Shown one piece after another: positions 47,871 through 57,855 of a DNA stretch of 64,000 bases. The first letter of the stretch is position 1, and each line of letters starts with the position of its first letter. The position numbers and the translations under genes were made by a program. The stretch is from Eucommia ulmoides (taxonomy: Eukaryota > Streptophyta > Magnoliopsida > Garryales > Eucommiaceae), in assembly GCA_016647705.1 (NCBI GenBank), contig CM028326.1:868001-932000 (forward strand), read 5' to 3'. The notes beneath the pieces were generated by a model. It did not search any database, was not told where the DNA came from, and worked only from the letters and a program-made list of their open reading frames with translations.

Positions 47871-48997
47871 ATTTACGTAACACCAAACAAAATATGAAAC
47901 CAACGGCCATAAGGGCAGTTAATTCAGTTGGTCAATTCCAGTGCAAACCCATGTTGTTGGCTGTTGTCTTCCAGGTCTCCGGGATCTCTCCCTTTACCTT
48001 AAAAAATATGGGAAATTCTTCTTTTGCTCGCTTTGCCTGTTATGCTCTTCTTTTGTTCCTTGAGAAGGCGTGGATTACATCATTCTTCTTTAACCATCAT
48101 CAAATTTTCTTATCGAAAGCAATGAGTATTGAGTACTATTCAAACCTCTTCTCCCCTCTCTATCCCAGTCTGGCATTGAACTCTTGGCTTTTATATCCTT
48201 CTTAAAACACCTCAACAAAATAACCACTCAACACTCCATATTATTTCAAAACCATTATTGTTGTTTATCAAGGCAAAAGCCAAACCCTACTCTTCTTGAT
48301 TAACGATTGAGAAATCTATGCATCTCCCTTCCTCGAAATCATTTGGCCTAAATATTCTCCAAAACATCATCCAAATCAAACCAAAAGTAGACCACATGAA
48401 AACAACCACACTCTAAGTATGCCGAAAAACTAAGTACACCATTAGACCCAACTTATAACAAAAACACGCAATTAAACATCAATTAAAATAACTGAAATGC
48501 AATTTCAGTATGGCAAAATCAAAAAAGTTCAAACTTACTTCATGGTTTCCCATACCTGTAGATCAACTAAGAAACTCTCTTTGAAATTCAAATATTTGAA
48601 TTTCATGGTGTAAACACGGAAATATTAAAACGGAAGCGTGTAGCTTTTGGATTTAGAAGACTCGTTTACAACCCGTATTTCGTTTCTCTTTCGTCGGCAA
48701 AAAATATACTATTAGAGTATTTTCTAATAATATCCACACATTCACTGACCAAGGTCATTCAAATTTTCTATAATTTTCTGGGATTTGAAACCTTAGAGGT
48801 ATTAATGTCTATTTATGGCAAGAATCCCAGAGGATGTGTAATTTTCAATGGATGTTTATTGAATAGACGTGATGAGCCGCACTCATTCACATGGTGATTA
48901 TTCATGGAACTTGGGGCCCATATGGACGCTTCAAGGGTCGACTTGGCATGCTCCATAATCCAACACACGAGAAACTCTAGACTTCTGACTTTTACTT

Positions 48998-49067
<70 letters not shown>

Positions 49068-49442
49068 AATCACAACATATTTACATTTTGAGACATTTTT
49101 AACCGTCGGATCGAATATCTGACGGCTGAGATTACATTTTGAGAGATTTTATATTTGAGACATTTTAGGCCATTGGATTGAATATCCAACGGTCGAGATT
49201 GAATGATATCAAGAGATATTTTGAGCCGTCAGATTGGATTAGATCTAAGGGTCAAGATCAAATATTAGGTTATATTAAAATTTTATAATTATGGTACCCC
49301 ACAAAATCCCTAGAATATCTCAACAAATTAACCCCCTCCTTCCCGAAATATAATAAATCAGGAAGGTGCTAGCTGACTGGGATAAGGGTTGGGATCAACT
49401 TGAAAGGGATCTACGGTGGAGATTGAGTGCACATATGAAGTG
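47871..49442. other. Unassigned spacer with (AT)n microsatellite
   Basis: An (AT)n run occupies about 49001-49062. After it, 49090-49260 holds three degenerate 'attttgag..gtcggattg..atctgacggctgagatt' repeats that also recur at 53265-53400. No gene supported. Confidence 0.4.
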
Positions 49443-49497
49443 TGGCTCAAGTGGTATTTTCATAACTAAAAATGAAAGGGTTGCGCGTTCGATCCTC
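49443..49497 (+). mobile_element. SINE head (pol III A and B boxes)
   Basis: TGGCTCAAGTGG (A box, 49443-49454) and GCGTTCGATCCTC (B box, 49485-49497) have tRNA-like spacing but no tRNA fold or CCA-type acceptor. Probably the 5' part of a tRNA-derived SINE or fragment. Confidence 0.45.
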
Positions 49498-51042
49498 CTA
49501 TCTCGCACTTTCTATTCCCCCCCCCCCCCTCCCCCACCTCTTTTTTGGCTCTAAATCAGCCTTAAAAACAGATCCAGCCTTAAAAACAGATCCAGCCCTT
49601 CACAGCTCTAAAACAGATCCAGCCCTTCATCCACGATCGTCGTGCACCGTCGGGCGGTCATCCCTGCTCCATTCGCCGGACATCTCCACGCACCATCTCT
49701 CTTTGTCTCTTTTCCGTCATCTATTGTGCCTTACCATCCTCAACGGTGAGTTGATTCGATCGTTCGGCGTTAGGGTTTAGGGTTCGAGATCGTCCGGATC
49801 TGACTGTTCATGACCGGATTTGATTTTGATTTTGCCACCCGTAGATCTTTGATCGTGCCCTAACCGAACCGGCTGTGATTTAGTGTTTGGCATTGTTTGG
49901 CCTTTGATTTACCTATTTATCTATCTCTCTCCATCGCCGTTTTCTCATTGTCCACGAACTCACCTCCCACGTTCCGCCGTTTCCTCCCACCCTCCAACCT
50001 TTGTCGATTAATCCCTTCCCACGATCTTATTTCAATCCCTCATCCACCTCCACAAACACCTTCAATTGGTTTAAATCCCCACCTCTTCACGCTAACGGAA
50101 CCTATTTTCTTCCCCATATCTCTTATGTTCTCTCTCTGCGCAAACCCTTCCAATGAGGTTAGGATCGCCGACGAATGTAGAGGTGGCAGCATCGACGGTC
50201 AAGATTTTCCAACCGACTGCCATCCATGGCCTGATCGAGGTCCGATTTGGCTAGATCCTGCCCCTTCTCCAAACCGATACGGGGACCAACAGTACGTGTC
50301 TCTTATCTCTCCGTTCCAAGCCACACAGGTGAGTCTCTCAATCCCCGATTTTCTTCTATATGCACACCGCCGCCGTATTTGATTAAATTCATGATCATTT
50401 TTTATTAAATTTAAGGTTTGTGTTGCTGTTATTAAAGTAGTTTATATCATAAATTTAAGGTTTGTTAATAGTGTTTTGGGCCAGTTTGTTCGCAGTGTTA
50501 TGATTCTGATTAGTGTTTTGGGTCTGTTTGTTCATAGTGATTGTTCTGATTCTAATTTTGTTCAGTAATTGTTTGATTTTTTTTTTAATTTAGGTGCAAG
50601 TTCCCTAATTAGGGTTAGTGTTTCATGGTGTTTTTCGTTGATGTTGGTTCTTAGAAAATCTCTGATACTGATTTTCATTATTCATAGAATGTTCTAATTA
50701 ATGTCTGTATGTTCATAGTGGTTTGGGTCTGTTGGTTCATAGTTTCTGATTTTGATTAGCATTTTGAGTTTGTTTTAGGTCTGTTTGTTTATTGTTTATT
50801 GTTCATATTGATTTGATCCATCTCCCGCCATTTTGAATCTACTTTCATATTTTTGTTAGATTAGTGTTTTTGGTGTTGGAATTTGATCGCATTTGCTTAC
50901 AATATGATTTGAATATGATTTGTGGTGAGGATTGCTTACAATTTCCCTCTATCTATATATACCTGTCGTTTGAAATTGTGGTGAGGAACTTTTTGAATTT
51001 TAATATTATTTATTACGTTAAATTATATATAGAAACTTTAAA
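49498..51042. other. GC-richer segment inside a probable Helitron
   Basis: A C-rich tract (about 49517-49535), then sequence resembling 5' UTR and early coding DNA (about 49560-50390) with a splice-donor-like CAG-GTGAGT near 50327. It is followed by AT-rich intron-like DNA up to the Helitron end at 51074. I recognise no protein family; could be a captured gene fragment. Confidence 0.3.
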
Positions 51043-51074
51043 ACCCGTGTCTTTAGGCATGAGGTATACGCTAG
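51043..51074 (+). mobile_element. Helitron-like 3' terminus 1
   Basis: 'cccgtgtctttaggcatgagg' weak stem-loop followed after a short gap by CTAG (51071-51074). Degenerate relative of the copy at 54837-54867; the following base is A, not the expected T. The 5' end was not located. Confidence 0.5.
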
Positions 51075-53208
51075 ATTCATAAAATTAAATTGCAATTGCG
51101 TGTATAAGATAGATTCATACAAAATCATTAGTTGTTGCGAAGATTTAGATGAGTGTACATGCTAGGCCAGATGAGTGTAAATTAATTAGATCAGATTTAG
51201 ATGAGTGTATATGCCATGCCAGGCCAGATGAGTGTAAAAATATGTGAGTGTACATGCCAGGCCAGATGAGATTAAGTTGCAATTGTGTGTATATGATCGC
51301 CATCATCGTGCTCCATCACCATCATATTGAACCTTCTCTAATTCTTCAAAAGCAATTTGTGGTGTATGTAAAGATATGCCAGGAAGCAAGAGCGTAGAAA
51401 GAAGAACAAGAAGGTATTTTTGTTTCTTTTTTCTTCTCTCTGGGGTATCCATTTTCTCAATTTTTACTTATGAATTTCTCACTCATCAATCTGATCTGAT
51501 TCTTACTCGGGTTACTTTAGTGATATGTAAACTTTTAAAAACTTGCATTTTCTTATTTCTAATTCCAATTCTGAGCCTCCAGCTCCAAACTTCCAAACAC
51601 TACCTTATTGTATCTATATTCATTGAAGGGATGACGAAATAAAGTAAATAATTTTGTTATCATTTCATTTTGCAGGTCAAACATGTTGATAAGCCATGGA
51701 AGAGTCATCTGTGCACCCTTTTTTTTTTTTTTTTTTTTTTTCTTTTTTAATATATATTTTGCCTTCTCGCTCTTTGTAGAAAAATGAAAAACTTGAGATC
51801 GTCGAAGCCTCACAGCAATGTCAATGGTGAGTTGTGGTAATATATTTTCTCTCATACCGTCGGATTAGTATCATTAGATGTACTATGTGTTTTTTTGGTC
51901 AAAGGGAGCCCCTTGGAAAGAAAACTTATTTGAACGGTTTCTGTTATGTTTCCAATTTTGTAGGTTATAATTTTGGGAATATATCAAATATCTTATCAAT
52001 TTTGATATTTGCAAATCTATAGGGTTGGGCTTTCACAAAGGTTGTCAAGTACATTTGTTAACCCCAATGTCTTTGCTCTCTAAATGGTATTTAGTTTTTA
52101 TATTATCAAATGGTTGCGAGTAAAATATTAAGAGTGACAAGGATCGCTCCAATCTTGGTAGTTGTTCAGTAGTTTCAACAAACCTTTGTATTCGGTGTCG
52201 TTATTTGATTTAAATTTTTTTTTTATTGAGGTTGATTGAAAATGATATTGTTCCATTTAAATTGCTTGAATTATTAAGGCATTAATTTCTTATTGAATTT
52301 GTTTATTTTTTGTAATTTTGGTTGCTATTTTGAAACAACTGAGCATGTATTCAAATCAAAAGAGGATGGTTATATTGTTCTTTAAATGTTCATGGATGAG
52401 ATCTTACCTCTGCAGGTTGAGTAATTTATTTCCTCATTTGTACTGATTAATGTATTTAATGTTTTAAAATTGTAAATTGAGAATTGACAAAATAAGATTG
52501 CATAGTCAAGCTAAAGACATATAATTTTTTAAGAAATTTGAATCAAATGAAATTGTTGTATTTAATATTCATTTTGCTTAAATTGATTTTAAATTTCACT
52601 GTATTCTATTTATTAGTATTGTGATTCACCGACAATTGGTGTCATGGGTATTTTAACGAGTGCGATTGAACTCTCTTATTACTGTGTGTGAAAAAGTTAA
52701 TTGTGTGTTAAATGCAAAGGAAAGGGGGAGGGGGGGCGGTTTGGGTGGTGGTGTTCGCTTGGACTGAGATAGAGAGGTAATAAAGGCGATTGATGGTCGG
52801 TGGTGACGAGTTGCAGTGTTGTATGGAGGCAAAGGTTTTGCTAGATGGTGGTAACAAAAGACGAAAGATGAGGAAATAAAGACACTGATTACAATTATAC
52901 CCATTAAATTTTCTCATATTATATTTTAGACCTCCAATTTTAATTTAAGAATAATTTGGTTTGGGCTCTAGCTAAAAAGGAAGAGGAAATAAAGACATTG
53001 ATTGCAATTATGCCCATAATATTTTTTTTCATTTTTTATTCTAAACCCTTAATTTTAAAATAATTTAAGCAAAACAATATATACCTGAAGAGAATAAGAT
53101 TAATTTAAGCAAAACAATATATAACTATTATTATGTTTATCAACGTTAACTATGTTTGTGTTAAATTTATAATATAAAATAAAAATTAGATACCAACGAG
53201 TTATATTT

Positions 53209-53240
53209 GTGCCTTTAGGCACAGGGTATCACTACTCTAT
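53209..53240 (+). mobile_element. Helitron-like 3' terminus 2 (degenerate)
   Basis: Hairpin GTGCCTTTAGGCAC at 53209-53222, then 'agggtatcactactct' in place of the canonical CTAG end. The stretch 51075-53208 contains no supported gene; a poly-T run lies near 51719. Confidence 0.4.
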
Positions 53241-53491
53241 AATACAAATTAGGATTGCATTTGAAAATGTCTAAAAGACATTTTTGGAGGGATACATTCT
53301 AGGCCCTTGGATCTCATATCCAAGGGCTGAGATTGAATGATTGGGAGAGACATTTTAATCCATTGGATCAAAGTGATCCAATGGCCAAGATCAAATCTCA
53401 GATTCCCAAAAACTTTCCCACTATCACTCCCACGCTCTCCGTTCTTTCTATGGCTTCTCTTTCTCGCTCATCCCTGATGTGCCCTCTCATC

Positions 53492-54109
53492 TAAGGCTGA
53501 CAAAATAAGTAACAGGTCGTGTAACAGGTCATTATACGATAACACAAAACACGATAAGATCCAAACATGATAAGCATAATGTATCAGACTATCTAAACAC
53601 GAACACGACTCGAAAATTATCGTGTCAACACGACACGATACGATAATTTTTCGTGTCACACGATGACACGAAACCTATCAGGTAAACACGATACGATAGG
53701 ACCTGATAGATTTCCATTACACATTAACTTACCCATTACACGTTAACCCATTACACGTTAATGACCTGTTAACCTGTTGAGTTGACCAAATGAGTAGGGT
53801 TAGGGAAATGTGAATATATATATTAGGTACTAAATTATAATATTTGATAATTTGGGGGTGTAAAAATAATTTATTAAATTAACGGGTAACCTATTAGATC
53901 TCAGGTTATTGTGTAACCTAAATACATGAAATTCTTATCGTGTAACCTATTGGGTTATCAGGTCAACCCGATAACCTGCACTATTTCTTATCGGGTTATC
54001 GGGTCTGACACGATAGCGACCCGTTACCTGATAATCAAAACCTAAACCTGATAATTTCGTGTCGGTCTTTTGTCGTGTCATCGTATAAATACCTGTTTTG
54101 CCAGCCCTA
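53492..54109. mobile_element. TIR MITE with repeated 'acacgataa' motifs
   Basis: Ends TAAGGCTGACAAAATAAGTA and, reverse-complemented, TAGGGCTGGCAAAACAGGTA. Many internal 'cgtgtcacacga' and 'aacctgttacac' short repeats. Resembles hAT MITEs, but the 8-bp duplication is not clear. Confidence 0.6.
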
Positions 54110-54361
54110 CAGTCTCATTGTCCCCGATTTAGAGGTTGCCGCCGCCACACCATCTTCATCTCTCCAATGCCATCGTCGTCGCCGTTGCCATCTTATGTCC
54201 AGTGCCTCACCGCTGTCATCATCAGCGGACTCGCCAGTTCCATCACGTTCGGAGCACCATCGATTCATCACTATCGCTCTCGCCAACCACCAGTGCAATA
54301 GCCATCTTCGTCGATTCGGCCAGATTTGAGTTTGATTTGGCCATATCAAACTTCAGCTGGG

Positions 54362-54484
54362 CTGGATTGCGATAATATTATAAAACCTCTTGGATGTCCA
54401 GGTTCTGTGGCTGGAGTTGATGTTGCAACGTATCGGTTAACAGCTTGCAATACTATGTTGCATAAGTATGCTCTCGATGATTAA
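54362..54484 (+). pseudogene. Unrecognised gene fragment inside a Helitron
   Basis: A 40-codon frame contains GCPGSVAGVDVATYRLT and ends at a stop directly before AAGGTAAG. A weakly similar stretch (GVDVVTDR..) recurs near 54737. It lies between two Helitron 3' ends. Looks like coding DNA, but I cannot name the family. Confidence 0.35.
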
Positions 54485-54836
54485 GGTAAGTTCCAGTAGT
54501 CTTGGGTGGTGGACTTATATTAGTATGTTTATATTGTATGTAATTAATATGCTTATTGTGTTAGTCAAAATTCATTATGTTAGTTATTGTTGTGTTTGAT
54601 TGTTATTGGTCGTGTTGATGTTGTGTTGTTTCAAGAATATGGGTTGAGAATTTGAAATGTCAAATAAGGGGGTAATGTTCATTTTTTTTGTAAATTAATT
54701 TCTGATTGTTCATTTGAAATATTTTTCAAATATTGGAGTTGATGTTGTAACAGACAGATCGGTTAATAACTCACATAACTATGCTGCAGAAGTAATTTGT
54801 TTATTTTTTTTTTATTTTTTATTTTTTTGTTTTACG

Positions 54837-54867
54837 CCCGTGCCTTCAGGCACGGGTTATGCCCTAG
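54837..54867 (+). mobile_element. Helitron 3' terminus 3 (canonical)
   Basis: Perfect stem-loop CCCGTGCCTTCAGGCACGGG (54837-54856), seven bases, then CTAG (54864-54867) followed by T. This is the textbook Helitron 3' end inserted before T. Confidence 0.75.
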
Positions 54868-55092
54868 TATATATATATATTATATGCACACACTTGCAAA
54901 CAATTCCCACCTGTTATTCTCATTTTGAGTTTTACTTGGCATATATGTATGTAAATATATAACTTATGAACAATTCCCACCTTTTATCTTCTCATTTTGA
55001 TGACACAAATTTATTCTAATATTACTCCACTTGCAATTATTTTTTCCGTACATAGGGTTGGCTTGATCCATTCAAGGATAACTCTCCCTGCC

Positions 55093-55100
55093 TATAAATA
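55093..55100 (+). promoter_or_regulatory. DEFL2 TATA box
   Basis: TATAAATA 76 bp before the DEFL2 ATG, in the block shared with DEFL1. Confidence 0.6.
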
Positions 55101-55175
55101 TCAGTTATTGAATCATGAATTCACTCAACCTTAATCGCAATCTTTGTACGTAGTTCCACTGATCATAAACAAGAT

Positions 55176-55383
55176 ATGGCTAAATTGTCTCCGGTCACCC
55201 TTTTCGCCTTCCTTTTCTGCTTCCTCCTCGTCTTTCCATCTGGTGAGTATTCTAGCTAGGGCAACATTTGAAGTCTCTCTCTCTGTGCGCGCGCGCTCGT
55301 AAATCTTTTCAGAAATATTAGTTTAGAAACCAAGAAATAAAAACAGAAACGTTGAAAATGAAAGTAAATATATATTTTTGGTT

Positions 55384-55462
<79 letters not shown>

Positions 55463-55680
55463 CTAAATTTAAATTGGTTGTTTGGGTTTTGATGCATGCA
55501 GAGATACAGATGGTGAAAGCTCATGATAAGCCTTGCTACTATTACAAGCAAAGCAAGGAATGTGTTACTAGCTACTGTAACTCAACATGTGTTGACTACG
55601 AGCATGCCAAGTATGGAGAATGTGGGAAATGGGGAAAAGGACACATCTGCAACTGCTACTATGACTGCCACAAACATTGA
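55176..55680 (+). CDS. DEFL2: secreted defensin-like peptide (8 Cys)
   Basis: Exons 55176-55242 and 55502-55680 with a phase-1 GT-AG intron (259 bp, much of it (AT)n) encode 81 aa. A Leu/Phe-rich signal peptide (about residues 1-22, MAKLSPVTLFAFLFCFLLVF) is followed by a mature domain. Cys34, 43, 48, 52, 63, 72, 74 and 78 give C-x8-C-x4-C-x3-C-x10-C-x8-C-x-C-x3-C, the CS-alpha-beta arrangement. The core is unusually Tyr/Lys/His rich. Intron position splitting signal peptide from mature domain is typical of plant defensins. AATAAA lies at 55706. It is about 90% alike at DNA level to DEFL1, 10.7 kb away, with homology spanning promoter to 3' UTR (about 55055-55797 against 44306-45030). Confidence 0.85.
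55389..55460. repeat. (AT)n microsatellite in the DEFL2 intron
   Basis: Over 70 bp of uninterrupted AT dinucleotides, 42 bp before the splice acceptor; absent from the DEFL1 intron. Confidence 0.95.
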
Positions 55681-55925
55681 TTTCATGTTGTCTCTCCATG
55701 AAATCAATAAAAATGCGTGTTAATAAAAACTGCTAATGTTTGCAGAAACTATGTTATTACGTATGTGTTATTTAAGCAGTAAATCTTTATTGTATGCTTG
55801 TTTCTTCGTTTCTATGTATTGTTATTGATTTGTATAACATAAATAAAATTATACGTATTGTGTTTGTGGTGTTGTTCTCGAACTACCCAAAACAACAAAC
55901 ATCAAAATCAATAATCAACAATTTA

Positions 55926-56460
55926 GGCGGCGTTTGGTAACCGTTTATGTTACCATCCCAGCAGTGGGATGGGAATGAGATGAGATAAGATGAGAATTTT
56001 ATTTCCTTTTTGGGAGTAGAATCGCGTTTGGTAACAATAATTTTTTATTTTTTATTTTGGGAACAGAATCGCGTTTGGTAACGATTTTATTCTAAAACTA
56101 TTTTTTTTTTTTTTGGCCGGCCGCCGGTGATGGTGGCTGGACGGTGGGCTACCGGCGATGTTGGAGGTGACCGGCGATAGTTGCCGGAGATGGCCGGCGG
56201 CGGACGGCGGCAGACGGTGGCAGACGGCGGATAAACAGTGGCAATGGTTTTGGGAATGGGATGGGAATAATGAGAAACAACTTTTTTTTGTTTCTCATTT
56301 CTTAGGAAAAAAAGTGGACACAATTCTCAAATGAGAATGGAATGGGAACGGGAACGGGAACGGGAACAAAAATTACCAAACGCTATTCTCAAGTAGAAAT
56401 TCCAAAAATCTGGGAATGTGATGGAAAATTCTGGAATGGAAAAGGTTACCAAACAGAGCC
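55926..56460. mobile_element. TIR MITE (GGCGGCGTTTGGTAACC family)
   Basis: Left GGCGGCGTTTGGTAACC; the right end reads GGCTCTGTTTGGTAACC when complemented. The interior has several 'gggatgggaatgag' repeats and a GC-rich inverted block near 56115. The target duplication is not clear. 56461-56961 is AT-rich with 'gatggtgatag..atatttgttg' trinucleotide-like repeats and no gene. Confidence 0.65.
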
Positions 56461-56969
56461 TTCATTATGAACAAAAGTTTTCAATTTTTTTTTATGTTTT
56501 TAATGTATAATTCTGATTTTTTTAATTATTTATTTATTTATTTATTGTGATGGTGAAGGCGAAAACTTACTATGCTAGTGGTGATACCAAATATTTGTTG
56601 TAGCGGCAATAGTGATAATAGCGAATATTTATTGAGGTGGTAATGATGATGGTGAGTATTTGTTGTGATGGTAGCGGTAACAGTGATTATTGACTGTAGT
56701 GGTGGTGTCAGTGATAGTACCGAATATTTGTTAAGGTGTAGCAACGATGATAATAAATATTTGTAGTGGTGATAACTGTGATGGTGAATATTTATTGTCA
56801 TAATGGCAGTGATGAAATATTTGTTATGGTGGTGATAGTGTAGTGAAAATTCTTGTGGTGATTAAAATTTATTATCAAAAAAATATTTAAAAGATATTTT
56901 TATCATAAAAATAATATATTGAAGTTTTCCTAAGATAAAAAGGAGTAAAAAGATAAAATTGAGAATTAG

Positions 56970-57418
56970 TAGGGGTGGTCATAGGTCGAGCTGAGCTTTA
57001 ACTAGAGTATTACAAAAAATACTAGGCCGTAGCTTGACTCGGCTCTATGGTCGGGCCCTAGCCAAAGCTCGACCCTACAAAAAAAAATCAAGCACAAACC
57101 CGGCCTTATATATATATATATTTTTTTTAACTTAAATAATAAATCCTATAACATAAACATAAACACTAAATACTAAAATATAAACAATAAAAACATAAAC
57201 ATAAAAATATTAGTGTGTTGAGTTTGTTTGATGTCTATATATATATATATATAATTAATAGTCATCGGGTTGGATCGGGCCTAAAAAAATTCGACCTTGC
57301 TTAAATCCGTTCTTAAATTTGACCGGATCTAAAAAATCAAAATCTAGATAGAACTCAAAACTAAAGTCCAAATTCTAAAAAATATAGTACCGAGTCCTCC
57401 GGGTCCATGACCACCCTA
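56970..57418. mobile_element. hAT-type MITE upstream of MUS81
   Basis: Ends TAGGGGTGGTCATAGG and (complemented) TAGGGTGGTCATGGACC. The 8-bp duplication has one mismatch (AGAATTAG 56962-56969, AGAATTAC 57419-57426). Related in ends to 47222-47775. Confidence 0.78.
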
Positions 57419-57426
57419 AGAATTAC

Positions 57427-57814
57427 TGGGCTTTTGGGCCAGAACGGAGTCTGAACGAAGTTCAAATTCTCTCTGTCGTTCTCGGCCTTATACTCCGGTG
57501 TTGCGTGGCTGTAGCGACGGTGGCGACAACTCTTTCGCTCTCGTCCCTCTCGGTCGTGGCTGCTCATCCGTCGGCCTTCACTTCGGTAGCCCTTTCTTTC
57601 TCTCTCTATCCCTCTCAATCAAGCACGCCCTTCGATTTGTTTAATGTATTCTTTTCATTCATTCGCTAATGTGCTCGTTCAAATCCCACTACTCCCAGAA
57701 AAATATTAATTCGATTCTAAAACTTAACCTAAATCAATCGACCAAAGCAAATGTTCCATTTTTCAATGCCCAATTGATCCGATAGCTCTGAAACCCTCCC
57801 TCTCAAAAACCCTA
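57427..57814 (+). promoter_or_regulatory. MUS81 promoter: paired site II motifs and telo-box
   Basis: TGGGCT and TGGGCC at 57427-57440 (TGGGCTTTTGGGCC) are site II/TCP-type motifs; AAACCCTA at 57807-57814 is a telo-box. This pair is commonly seen upstream of plant replication and cell-cycle genes, fitting a native promoter. Transcript start not determined. Confidence 0.4.
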
Positions 57815-57855
57815 GAATCAATCAAAACCCAAAAAATGATCCGTTGAAGTTCGAA

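Noticed and set aside
47894..48205. 103-codon frame after the hAT MITE
   Set aside because: Low similarity to any known domain and lies in or beside a LINE-like fragment; no gene structure.
57361..57618. Antisense Arg-rich frame upstream of MUS81
   Set aside because: Spans a MITE end and pyrimidine-rich leader; no support.
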